64,000 nt of DNA from Gaeumannomyces sp. JS-464 (lineage: Eukaryota > Ascomycota > Sordariomycetes > Magnaporthales > Magnaporthaceae): assembly GCA_002197995.1 (NCBI GenBank), contig NGZR01000003.1, forward strand, positions 1,860,001 through 1,924,000. The letters run 5' to 3'. The first letter of the stretch is position 1; each line of letters begins with the position of its first letter. The position numbers were made by a program, and so were the translations under genes. The notes beneath the pieces were generated by a model, which did no database searches, was not told the origin of the DNA, and saw only the letters and a program-made list of their open reading frames with translations. Of this stretch, positions 11,930-21,616 are shown one piece after another.

Positions 11930-12540
11930 GCCTCAACCGTCGTCCCCGGGACTAGCTGCTCTCAGAGCCGTTGGGGCAGAGTCGCTGTTAGCGCCGCGCG
12001 ACTCCATGCCCAAGCCCGAGAAGTAGACCCATTACGCGAGGGGCTGGCGCTGGACTCTATAGTGGACAAGATCGTGGCTTTTAGACATATCGTCGATGAA
12101 TATTTCGACGGGCTCGCTAAGGCTCATGCCGTGCAGATCAGCAGCTTGGTCGCGCCCGTCAGTGATACGAGGTACCCCGGCGGGCAGACCATGCCATCGG
12201 CGCGGTAGACGTGCTTGCTGCCCAGGGAGTGGCCGTACTAGCCCCGGCTGCCGCGAGGCGAACTCGTCATCATAGAGCCAGAACCCCGTGCCGTGCCGCC
12301 AGTGATCGCTGCAGTATCGAGGATGATGACGTCCCAGAGCCCGCTGCGCGCAGGCCAGGGGTCGTCCCGGCTGGCGACGATGTCAGCGTCGGGTTTTCGG
12401 CGCGGAGGTGGTCCAGGAAGGGCCGGCTGAGGTTGCCCACTATGCGCCGGAGCTGCGTGTCTGATACCGCGTCGGTCCCCATGATTAGGACGGCCGGGGG
12501 TTGTTTCATGAGCATGTGCTGTCAGATCTTGATCGGAGAA
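11930..12540 (-). pseudogene. broken gene resembling a GT25-type fungal glycosyltransferase
   Basis: Reading the minus strand from about 12520, coherent peptide runs through shifting frames: PPAVLIMGTDAVSDTQLRRI, then DADIVASRDDPWPARSGLWD, then FWLYDDEFASRQPGL, then YGHSLGSKHVYRADGMVC followed by PPGYLVSLTGATKLL, then SEPVEIFIDDMSKSHDLV, then WVYFSGLGMESRGANSDS. The order resembles fungal GT25/LPS-type glycosyltransferases (an aspartate-containing strand, a WD strand, a YRADG...C-type block, a late DD segment). At least three frame changes and one in-frame TAA interrupt it. Because other genes in this window show single-base indels, some breaks may be assembly errors, but the TAA needs a substitution. 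A possible donor remnant GTAAGT lies near 12582. Family assignment is tentative. Confidence 0.45.
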
Positions 12541-12633
12541 TGGGGGCCCGGCCAGATAGATGCCTGACTGTGGGCGATTACTTACCTACGACACCACAGT
12601 GTACACTCCAGCCAACAGGCTGGCGTCTCTGCA

Positions 12634-13200
12634 TCGGCGCTACCCAGGCGGTACCACGAGGAGGTTGCAGAGTCCGGCTTCACTGCCCGCCGGCACCTGA
12701 AGGGCACCGACCCCCCAGCCACTTTCGACTGGAGGACTAAATACACTGGGAGATTGCCGACTCCCTAAAAGGAAACCACCGATTACCAGTCTCTTCTGAC
12801 TGGAGGGGTTCCCATCCCCTAAGCGCTGACGACTGGTGTTTACCGAGCAGGCGGTGTAAGATGGGACCAAAAGGTGCCCTTCTTACGATAAATGCCTCGC
12901 TCCCAGGTGTAAACTCCCCTGGAGTCTATAGGGATCCTCTTCTCTCGAGCGCTGACGACCGGTATGTACCGAGCAGGCGTTGCAAGTTGGGACCGCAAGG
13001 TGCCCTTCTCGCGACCTCGTAATGAGTGCCTCGCTCCCGGGTGTAAGCTCCCCGGAGTCCTGAATCCTCCCAAGCGCTGAAGGGTATGCACGAGCGGGCG
13101 TTGCAGGAAGATAGGACTGGAAGGTCCCCTTCGCCGCGATGCCGCTTCCGAGGGTCGGTTCCCCCGGAGTCTGAAACCCACCGAGCGCAGGCAAACCGTT
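12634..13200. repeat. degenerate tandem repeat, units of about 110-130 bases
   Basis: Units begin with GCGCTGA or a close variant at 12823, 12949 and 13074, with more diverged units at about 12636 and 13185. Each unit carries, in order, an ACCGAGCAGGCG-like word, AAGGTGCCCTTCT, CTCGCTCCCGGGTGTAA and CCCCGGAGTC. Spacings of 126, 125 and 111 bases show gradual decay. On the minus strand the array is open and yields a weak peptide repeat (TPARYIP / TPPAR). There is no evidence that it is translated. Confidence 0.7.
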
Positions 13201-13429
13201 GTTGAGGGGCCAAAAGACATCCTCGGTAGCCACTGGGAGTCACCCCATGGAGAAGCGCTGGGCGTCGTTCTGTGAGGAGTTTGACGGCCCATCTCAGCAG
13301 TCACCGGGATTCCAACCCAATAGCCGAGCTCGTGGAGAGGAAGGGAGGAAGGACATTTCCACTGCCTGTTCCTGCCTGGTCGGTCCCGAACGGTGCCGAA
13401 GACCCCACCATTGACGAGTCGTGGCCTCG

Positions 13430-14053
13430 ACGGATCGTGCCTCGGCGACAGCGCCGTCGGTGAGAAGGAAGCCGTGGGTCGGCAATGTCCACGACGAATC
13501 GCGGCCTCGGCGACGACATCGTCGCCGACGAAGAAATTCATGGCTCGGCGACGGCGTCGGGGAGGAGCCGTAATGAAAATCTCGCGACTTGACTGGATGC
13601 TGCAGGCAGATCCTACGGCCTCCTTGAAGGAGCGGCGGGGAGAGAGCCAAAAGGAAAACGTGGACGAAAAATGAAGGGGGGAAATAAAGTGCAATCCCAC
13701 CAGGCACCGCCCGAAACTCCAGGTTGAGTTGCCTCGAACGCTCTTTCCCTGGGACTCGCCTCCAGGAGCGCTTTCCCGTCCACGAGCGAGGAAGGCGCGG
13801 ACTGCCACTTGCCCAATGAGGCGGCAAAGCTTTGGTGCAATTTGCCGCTGCTTCCTCGCCGGCATCGGGGGGAGGGAGGCCCAGCGGGATTGGAGGCAGG
13901 CTCCGTGGGATGGCGCCCGCGCTGGGCCTTGGGCAAACCCCAGAGCTTTCGAAGCCAGCGGAACTGTCGATGCGTCTCCTTATTATACCACGATCCGAAA
14001 ACCACAGTTTAAACATTAACGGCGATCTGAGTTATAACCACTATACATTTCTA

Positions 14054-14086
<33 letters not shown>

Positions 14087-14560
14087 CCATTCGCAAGTCC
14101 GAGCACAACCACCGAGAGAGATATGCGGAGGGCCTCTTGAGTAGTAGGAATAAAAGAAGAGGATGTATCAGTAGGAAAAGGAAAAGGAAAAGGAAAAGGG
14201 AAAGGAAACTACCTATCCAGAGCCGTACCAAAAGGCCTTGGCCAAGCAGGTGAAAACCACTCCCTTATATCCAAGCTTACCGCGTTTGAATATGCGGATC
14301 CACCGGAAATAAGCTGCTCAGCGACAGCGTCGTCGGTGGAAGGGGAGCCGCGGCGCGGCATGGCGGCCAAGTGAGTGGGAGTTGAATAGGTAGGTAGTAG
14401 ATATGTCGGTAGTAGATGCTGGTGGTCCAACTGACGGCATAGGTAACGGCGCAGCGCAGCCCGGATATTGCTCTGTGTTTTGGAGACGCAGGGAGAAAGC
14501 AGCCGTGTAGCAGAGGAACGCTGTGCTTACGGTTTTTAAGAGGAAAATGGGCCGCCGGAA
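13430..14560 (-). repeat. dispersed repeat family, composite copy B/C
   Basis: On the minus strand, 14510..14200 matches copies A and D (CACTTGGCCGCCATGC near 14373, ACGACGCTGTCGC near 14330, AGGCCTTTTGGTACGGC near 14243). A GGAAAA/TTTTCC tract follows at about 14176-14206, and then 14130..13690 matches the left part of copy A (CCCTCCGCATATCTCTC, GATCGTGGTATAATAAGG, GGCTTCGAAAGCTCTGGGG). A diverged form of the CTTCTCACCGACG block returns near 13470, so the block occurs on both sides of the central part. This could reflect long terminal repeats or nested insertions. No intact open frame is left. Confidence 0.6.
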
Positions 14561-14831
14561 GAATAAAGAACAAAGGGAGGGAAAAGGGGCAGACAAATAA
14601 AAACAGGCAAGGAATATAGGTTGGTGAACCAAAAGCGGGCTTGTCATGCGCTACGGGGCTGGCTGTCTACTACTGCGTATCCTATATGGGACTGCATGAG
14701 TGGCATCGAACTTTTATCTGCACAGGTTCGCCCTGGGCGGTATCGGCTTTGCCGATAGCATCACTCAGAACCAAGCCTCTCCTACGTGCATACGGAAAAC
14801 AAATACCTATACGCTTGAAAATTCCCAAGGC

Positions 14832-16070
14832 CTATTCAAATGCTTCAAACGCCAAAACACTGGGGGTTGCACCAAACGGAAAACCCTTCTCTACATCTGC
14901 CCATACATTTTCCTCAGGCCAGTATTCTTCCCAAGGGTCTACTTCCTCATACTCGTTGTCAGCCCAGTCATGACCCCACGTCGTGCGGTGATGGAACCAG
15001 TACGCCTCCTCGAGCGCTTGGATGTACCAAAAGACACTCTCGCGCTGTTCCACAAACGAAACGAGCCGCTTCTCATTGTCAACGAGCGGTCTCCCATCGT
15101 ATTCCCACTCGCCGTCTGCCGCCTTCACTTCGACGAAACGACAGTTGTTGCCATAAAACACGAAGCGGTCCTTGGGCACGCCGCCGCCACCAGACCTCCT
15201 TCTTATCCGGTAGTCGATGAGCCACATCCTTTGCAGATACGACTTGGTTCCTGCCAGGGCCAGCTTCAGACCGGCCGGGCCATCAAGATCCAGGCCGCGT
15301 TCCCTCTCCCAGTAGGCAGTCCGTAGGTCGCCAAAGGAAAAGCATCGCGGGTGCGGCCAGGTCGGGTCGAATCCCAGAGCCACATGCTCGGCGCCCTTGC
15401 AGATGTAGTGGTCGACCGCCGTCTCCGCAAACGTCCTGGCGATGTCGAAAGGCCTGACGCAGACGAGATCGCCCGGGAACACGCGGCGTTGCTGGCCGAC
15501 GCCCTCCCTGTCGGCGACGAAGTAAGTCTTGGCCGTATTGCCCGCCGAACGGTTGATCGGCGGCCGATTGTGCCAGTCGAGCCAGTCGCTGGCGGGAATG
15601 GACGGGCAGAGATTCAGAAATTCAGGATGTACCTGCTCGACCTGACCGACCTGGCCGTAGCGCGCAGCCAGGCTGGCCAGGCGCAGACGCGACCCTGCGA
15701 CGGCGGCCCGCGACTCGCGGCAGGCCGCCCGCATGCCGCGGCTGGCCAGCCCGTAGCTCGAAGGGTTGCGCCGCGGCGGCGCGCCGGGCGGCGACGTCGG
15801 GCTGCCCGGGCGACCACCAGAGTAGGCGTGGACGGGCAGCGCGCCGTCCACGACATCAAAGACTAGAAGCTCACGGAGAGCGTCTACCAGGAAATCGTTC
15901 CCGGGGCCCGTACGCCAGCCTCCGTCGTCCGGGACGATGAAGTGCACTCCCGGGCGTTGCTGCTCCCCCTCTTCTTGGTCTCCAGCAGCGGCAGCCATTC
16001 CCCAGATCCTGTCTCGAAGCTCCTTGGGCAGCTTGCCGAACAAGGTGAAGGAGCGGCCGTGGCCTGCCAT
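14832..16070 (-). CDS. 2EXR-domain protein
   Basis: A single-exon gene for 412 residues. The N-terminus FTLFGKLPKELRDRIWGMA (about residues 8-26) is the defining start of the fungal 2EXR domain, a helical module related to F-box-like leaders in many expanded Pezizomycotina families. It is followed by a region with the usual ASRGMRAACRESRAAV helix (about residues 110-125) and a C-terminal half rich in Trp, Tyr and Asp/Glu (WEEYWPEENVWADVEKGFPF). No transmembrane segment or signal peptide is visible. The start is the first ATG in frame just before the domain. 2EXR proteins have no established biochemical role; a substrate-adaptor role is only guessed from the F-box resemblance. Confidence 0.85.
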   Translation of the reverse strand: MAGHGRSFTLFGKLPKELRDRIWGMAAAAGDQEEGEQQRPGVHFIVPDDGGWRTGPGNDFLVDALRELLVFDVVDGALPVHAYSGGRPGSPTSPPGAPPRRNPSSYGLASRGMRAACRESRAAVAGSRLRLASLAARYGQVGQVEQVHPEFLNLCPSIPASDWLDWHNRPPINRSAGNTAKTYFVADREGVGQQRRVFPGDLVCVRPFDIARTFAETAVDHYICKGAEHVALGFDPTWPHPRCFSFGDLRTAYWERERGLDLDGPAGLKLALAGTKSYLQRMWLIDYRIRRRSGGGGVPKDRFVFYGNNCRFVEVKAADGEWEYDGRPLVDNEKRLVSFVEQRESVFWYIQALEEAYWFHHRTTWGHDWADNEYEEVDPWEEYWPEENVWADVEKGFPFGATPSVLAFEAFE

Positions 16071-16897
16071 TCTTGATTTTGCCTTGGGGTGCCTCCTACT
16101 TTGTGTTGTTCAGTGAGGAGAATGCGCTTTGATCTAGCGTAAAGTACCGGACGAACTTTTTCCGTCGGGGGCCCGCACGAAGATATTAGATATGTCCCCT
16201 CCGGCTGTCTTTTCGGAGAAGGGGTTCAGTCCGTATGCTTGCAGGAAATTAACTGACAGCTTTGCTTGACCCACCTAATAAAAAAAAAAGTTGGCGCATG
16301 TTAATATAGATAGGTAGTCAGTTATGCAGGGCTAGCAGTCAAAGGGGTATTCTAGCTTTGATGGAATCATGTTCCAGAAAGATCAAATGCCTCCACCTAT
16401 GTCAGAGCCGAATGGTGGTGACATGGTCGGTGGCACGGTGGGCCGGAGGCCAGCATGCGGAGGCTCTATCACGTCATAAGCCCTCTGCCAGCCATGAAGT
16501 ACTGGCATAGACACGCGAAAAACACTGCAGTCCTCGGGAGCCTGCCAGGGCCAAAAGGGCAGGGTATACACAGGTATCCGGGTGTCCGGGTACCAAAAGT
16601 CGGGGGCCAGAGGGACGGTGCCCGTGCTGGAGTGTCGATCGATCTTTGACTTCCGTTCAGGGAGAGGGTCTTGATCCTGCGCCTAGAGGGTTGACCCCGC
16701 GTGCGCAGGGGTTTTGGGGATCGATCGCGTCTCGCCCAGCAGAGGGAGGAATGCATGAACTCGTGCTCGGTCGGAAATAAAGTCGGGAACGAGATGCAAG
16801 ACTACCTAGGCACCTACCTAGGCACCTTGGCATAGCTCATGTTCATGGACCTCACCTACAGTATCAAGTCGCACCGACGCCGTGACGGGCTGCCAGG

Positions 16898-16923
16898 TAC
16901 CTACCTACCTACCTACCTACCTA
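16898..16923. repeat. CTAC tetranucleotide microsatellite
   Basis: About six CTAC units inside a near-palindrome ending CCTAGGTACC. Shorter CCTA/CTAC tracts occur at 6549-6598 and 16801-16830. Confidence 0.85.
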
Positions 16924-17199
16924 GGTACCCAAAGTCTCCCGGTGTGGTAGGTAACTCATGTCTCAGTCCCCAGGGTCAAGTCACAGGTGTTTCTGCAAAG
17001 CAAAAATCACAGTGATGCATTCTGTCCAATGCGGGAGGTTGGGCTGCGTCGCTGACGTATCTGTCCGGGCATGTATTTCCACAATGACTACGGCCGCGGT
17101 TAGTCTTGGCCACGATATTCAAGACTTCTCTCGCATAACCTGCCGGTCTATGAGATCATGAAACACTATGTGCACCAGGCGCACCCGCTGCCCTGCGCC

Positions 17200-17230
<31 letters not shown>
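17200..17230. repeat. CAGC tetranucleotide microsatellite
   Basis: Nearly eight perfect units, complementary to the GGCT array at 1463-1506. Confidence 0.9.
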
Positions 17231-17570
17231 ATAAGTCATAATATGGAGATAGTTTTGCCCATTTCCCGCTACAGGGGCCAAGGATAAAAGTCAAGGCCGA
17301 AAGATAAAAACACCGCTGCAATGCAAGAGAAAAGTATGAAAAATGAAGAGATATGGAGGGTATCGGATCCAGATCCCGTAAAGAAATTTCGAGGTGATTC
17401 CCCCTCCGAGACACGCCTTTACCCTCATCGGGAGAGATGGGAGGGTTGGTGCACACAGCCTAGAAAGTGCTGGGTAAGTGGAGTGGTGAGTGACTGCAGT
17501 CACCCGAAAGCACAAATGAGACATCAGCTTGCGGTCATCGAGTGCTAAGCATTTGTCACAGTTGGGGTCA

Positions 17571-19561
17571 TCATCGAATGATGCCCCAGTCAGATAGCCG
17601 TCCTCCCCCCTCGCCGTCCTCGCGGGCCCCGGGCCGTCGCCCGAAGACATTCCAAAACCGCAGAGTTTCGTCGCCGGCGCCAGTGACCACGGTGCGTCCG
17701 TCCGGACTCATGGCCAGATAGAGAACTCGGTAAGTGTGACCCGTCAGACTGGCGACTTGGGTCATCGAGGGGTACTTCCAGACCACAATTTGGTTCTGGG
17801 AATAGCCGTGCGTCGACACGATTTCGTTCGAGTTCTTCGACCAGGCCAGGTTGCAAACCTGGCTTCCCGTATCGATCTCGTTGATGACGGTGCCTCGCAA
17901 AGTGTCGTGAAAGATAATACGCCGATCTGCGGTACCACCTCCAGATGCCAGCAGTCCCCGCTGGTGGGGAGACCAAGCCATCGCCTTTACTGCGGCAGTA
18001 TGGTCCGAGAACTTCCAGAGCGGCGTGTCCGAGAGCTTGTCCCACACCATCAGCTTGTTGTCGTTGCCTCCACTCGCCAGCTGCCCGTCTTCACAATTCC
18101 ACTTCAGACCACAGACTTCTTGCTTGTGGCCAACGAGTTTGCGGAGCCATTGGTCGGGCGCCCTGACATCGCGGTGGTAGATGAGGCGATCGCGGGAGCC
18201 CGAAGTCAGGATGTGTGTGTTCCAGGCCAGAGAGCCGACCCTAGCGGTGTGTCCGGTCATCGTCCTCAACCGCCGAGTCTTCTCTGCGTCCCATATTTGC
18301 ACGAGGCCCTTGCCGGTGCCGATGGCGATGTGCGTGCCCTTCTGGATCCAGGATACACTGGTCACTGTGTCGTCCTCCAGGGTGCACAGCTTGTTGACGC
18401 GGCTTGTTTGCGCGTTCCACATGTAGACGCTGGAACCGAGGCCGACTCCAAGCACGTTGGCACTTCCCCAGTCGACAAGATTCAAATAGAAATCGTCGGC
18501 TAGTTCTGGTGCATCCAGCACTTTATAAGGCACCTTGCTAACTGCTCTTGGTTGCCGACGGGGGCTCAAGAGCATCTGTTGGCTGCCAAACCGAACGGGA
18601 GAGAGGCTGTAAATTTCAGACCTGGTGTCCAGGTTGGGGCCATGCCGGCTCTGTGGTGTCCGTGATGGTGTCGGATGCCCGCCAATACTGCTGTGGCGGG
18701 AGACATATACGAGAACAGGTTCTTGTGGGGAGTTGATGGGGTTAATGAGGCAGGGAGTGATGGCGGGGGATTGTGGGGAGGTGTTTGTGCTCTGGTGCCA
18801 TCATGCACATTGGACCCCCTCGATGATGGAATGGTGTGGTCTATTGGTGCGGGAGCTGCCTGCGGGATCGAGTTCTCAAATAGCTCGGCCCGCAACAAGG
18901 TCGAGAAGGTGCGGTTTGCCTCTTCGGCTAATGTTGAGGTCAGCAACCGTGCCAGATCCATAGCATTGGGCAAAGTGGTGAAAAGGGGTGCCTACTCTTC
19001 TGGAAATGAAGCTCGCCGTGCGGAGTGCGCTTCTTCTGTTTGGACGGGGTCGCCGGGGAGCCGTCCTCGTGTAGCAAACTGAAGCCCGCCTGCAAGTCCT
19101 GGCCTGATCGGGTCGGGATAAATCTGGAGGGCAAACGTGTGAGCATGGCTGGTTGCCCGATCCATTCCGCTTGGGCGGCACCGACAGGTCCGGAGCTGGG
19201 CGTGAGAGGCTCACCTGTCACCATTTATCCGCTGACGTTTCCTGTGCGGGCTTCCGTTTGGCGTGGTTTCCCTCTGCTGCCTGCTCAGCATCTCCCGCCT
19301 GAGAGCATGGTTCACTGCATCTGCATCCAGGCCACTTTCCCTGCCAATACCCACGTCGCTTGCCCGTGCACTGCCCCGCGAACTGCGTGAACCGCTAGGA
19401 TCAAAATGATGCCTGGCCTCCAAGCGGGCGCGGTCTGAAGCTGGGGGCGGGGTGGTGCTCCTCGCAGGTGTCGCGATGGCAGAACTGCGCGAGTCTCTGA
19501 CGGGGCGTTTCGACGAGGATGCCAGGCCGTTGCCGGCGAGAGCATCCGAGATGGCACCCAT
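17571..19561 (-). CDS. cdh1: Cdh1/Fizzy-related APC/C activator (one apparent frameshift)
   Basis: WD40 adaptor that recruits substrates to the anaphase-promoting complex in late mitosis and G1. Exons: 19561..19215, 19123..18996, 18927..17571. Introns of 91 and 68 bases have consensus ends. The C-box DRFIPTR spans the first junction, its Arg codon being split. Exon 2 continues SGQDLQAGFSLLHEDGSPAT. Exon 3 starts TEEANRTFSTLLRAELFENS and carries the seven-bladed propeller (for example TMTGHTARVGSLAWNTHILT and ASGGNDNKLMVWDKLSD). The protein ends WGIIR, the Ile-Arg tail that docks on APC subunits. At 18697-18700 the frame changes after FSYMSP; adding one C restores RHSSIGGHPTPSRTP and then LDTRSEIYSLSPVRFGSQQ. 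Corrected length is about 610 residues, normal for the family. The start at 19561 (MGAISDALAG) follows an in-frame stop upstream. Confidence 0.93.
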
Positions 19562-21616
19562 CTTCGGATGCGGGGCACAGGTCGTATCGAAGGATGGGGG
19601 GTTGTCGGCCAGTAGCGAGACGATTCGTGGCTGGCTCGTAAGATAGAGAGGCAAGACCTCAGATCGGTCTCAGCTTCTGGCGGGATTGCGAGGTGCTTCG
19701 AGCATAGACCAAGATAGTTTAATTCGGGGACGTGAGAGATTGCGGCCAGGTATGTCCTCTCGAATGAGTTGAGTTGGCGCGTGCACCCAGATCTGGTGCG
19801 AGGCGCGTCCGAATTGTCGTCGACGGAGCAGCAAGACTGGCGAGGGCCTATCGCATTATCATCGGTTTCGGATTTGGCGGGCGGTTCGTGGGTACAAAGA
19901 AAACGCGGCGAATGGCTTGAAGCTAGGAGGCGAAGAGAACCATGCAGCTAGGTCGGCGGGGAGGAATCAAGGTGGCGGATATGAATGCTGGCGGTCGGTA
20001 GGTGGTTCGGTGCTGCGAGGACTTGTAGATGTTGATGGGTGCGAGTCGAGGTGCGAAGTGGAAAGGTGATGGGCGGGTTTGGGGTTGGGAGCTGGGAGCC
20101 GGTCGCGCTAAGGTGGGAGGCTGACTAGTACTAATACGGACTAGCGCGTTCTCGTCCACAGGCGTGTCGGGAGCTTGGTTCAAAACACAGGACCCTCAGG
20201 CACGCCAACTCGGCGGGTCTCCAATTCACCCTCACTTGACCCCAGATTCAAGACTGCATGTCAGTCAATGTCGACGGATGGATGCTGGACGAGAACGTCC
20301 CGCCAGATCATAGAGAGGTCGACAATATTAAGTATACCAGACTATAAGAGTCACAATCGGCGAGTTTCTATCGTGTTGGGCACGTATTGAGTGTTGCAGA
20401 AGCAGTCCGATTCTCAGCACTCAACCCCCACTCAATTGCTGTCCCCATTTTTTGTCGTCATTGTCCCAGCGCGCATCAAATGCCTTACCTTACCTTGCCT
20501 TGCCCTGCCGGCCACCTGGTTGAGAAAACAACATTGTGGGGAGGCTGGGTTGGCAAGCACTGATCATAATCCGCCCCTGGCCGATGCTATCGAAACGAAT
20601 ACCGAAAGAGCGAGAGGCAGGCTCGTGCACAAAACACCATTGCTCTTTGAAAAAACCACAGCCAATCGACAATGTTGATAGTCTCCGTGATCTGTTCAGG
20701 GGAAAGGGATAGAGCGCGACTCAAAAAGAATCCACCATGCAACAACAAACATGGCATGGGGGGATTGCTATTGAAATAGAGGTGGCGCACGCGCTGGAGA
20801 CGCACGCACGATGCCCAGCGACACAACAGCCAGGCAATAAACACGCCCCAGCACGTCCATCCCACACCACCCCGCAGGCAAAAAGAAGCGACACAACGAT
20901 ATCTCCCAGGGCGTCATCCAGGGCCACGACTGGATTTGTCGCGTTTTCTTGTGTTTTGCCTATTGCGAGAAAGAAGAGGAAAAAAGCAGGACCCAGCCAA
21001 GGAGGCCTGCAGGAACGCAGCTAATCCCGGCTCTCCTCCAACGGCATCGCCTGCCATCCAAGCCGCTGCAGTTGACGTGGAGGGGGGTTTGTTTGTTTTG
21101 TTTTCAGATTGCGCAGTGCTCAGTCTGGTCGGAGGTTGTGGCGGCGGCGGTCCAAACGGCCTCGACGCGTCCGACTGGTCGGAAACAAAAGTTCGAGGAT
21201 ACATGTCAGGGGCCTCGAGCAGGGGTGTCACCCATTTTGCCACGGCCCCATTGGTCGGACTCCCCTGCAGCCCAGCAGTTGGCCCAGTTGCGCGCTTCCA
21301 TTCGCGCCTGGCCGTGGCGTTTGTTGTCTTTTTAGCTCCCTGCCTCCGCGGTCCCACTTGTCCCCGTGTTTCGCGCCGTCGCGACAGCCGTTCCGCAACC
21401 GACCGGCTAAGGAGCCCGGACAGAAAGAGAGGCAGCTCACCCGGCCGCGAACCACCCACGTTCACTCCACATGGGCATGCCGCATATTGGAAAAAAAAAG
21501 AGAAAAAGGTCACCCCGGGACCGACCAAGTATTTGTATTTAGAGTTACTACAATGTATAATGTTTGTAGTTGGTATCAGGTCGACACTCTTGTATCCCGA
21601 AGGTTGCGAAGAAAGA
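19562..21616. other. intergenic, Cdh1 upstream region
   Basis: About 2 kb without a supported gene. A minus-strand open frame of 296 codons and a plus-strand frame of 291 codons around 20.9-21.8 kb owe their length to the GAG/AAG-type repeat in the last exon of the micro-exon gene and are not credible on their own. Confidence 0.5.

Larger units (their letters stand above)
16071..17570. other. intergenic with microsatellites
   Basis: A 1.5-kb gap between the 2EXR start and the Cdh1 stop. It holds a CTAC array flanked by palindromic GGTACC/CCTAGGTACC sequence (about 16897-16930) and a CAGC array at 17200-17230. No gene-like open frame. Confidence 0.6.

Noticed and set aside
12840..13865. 341-codon minus-strand frame as a real repeat protein
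   Set aside because: It spans the tandem repeat and part of dispersed copy B, with no start context or codon bias; better explained as open repeat DNA.
14832..15326. Plus-strand frames over the 2EXR gene
   Set aside because: Shadow frames of a well-supported minus-strand gene.
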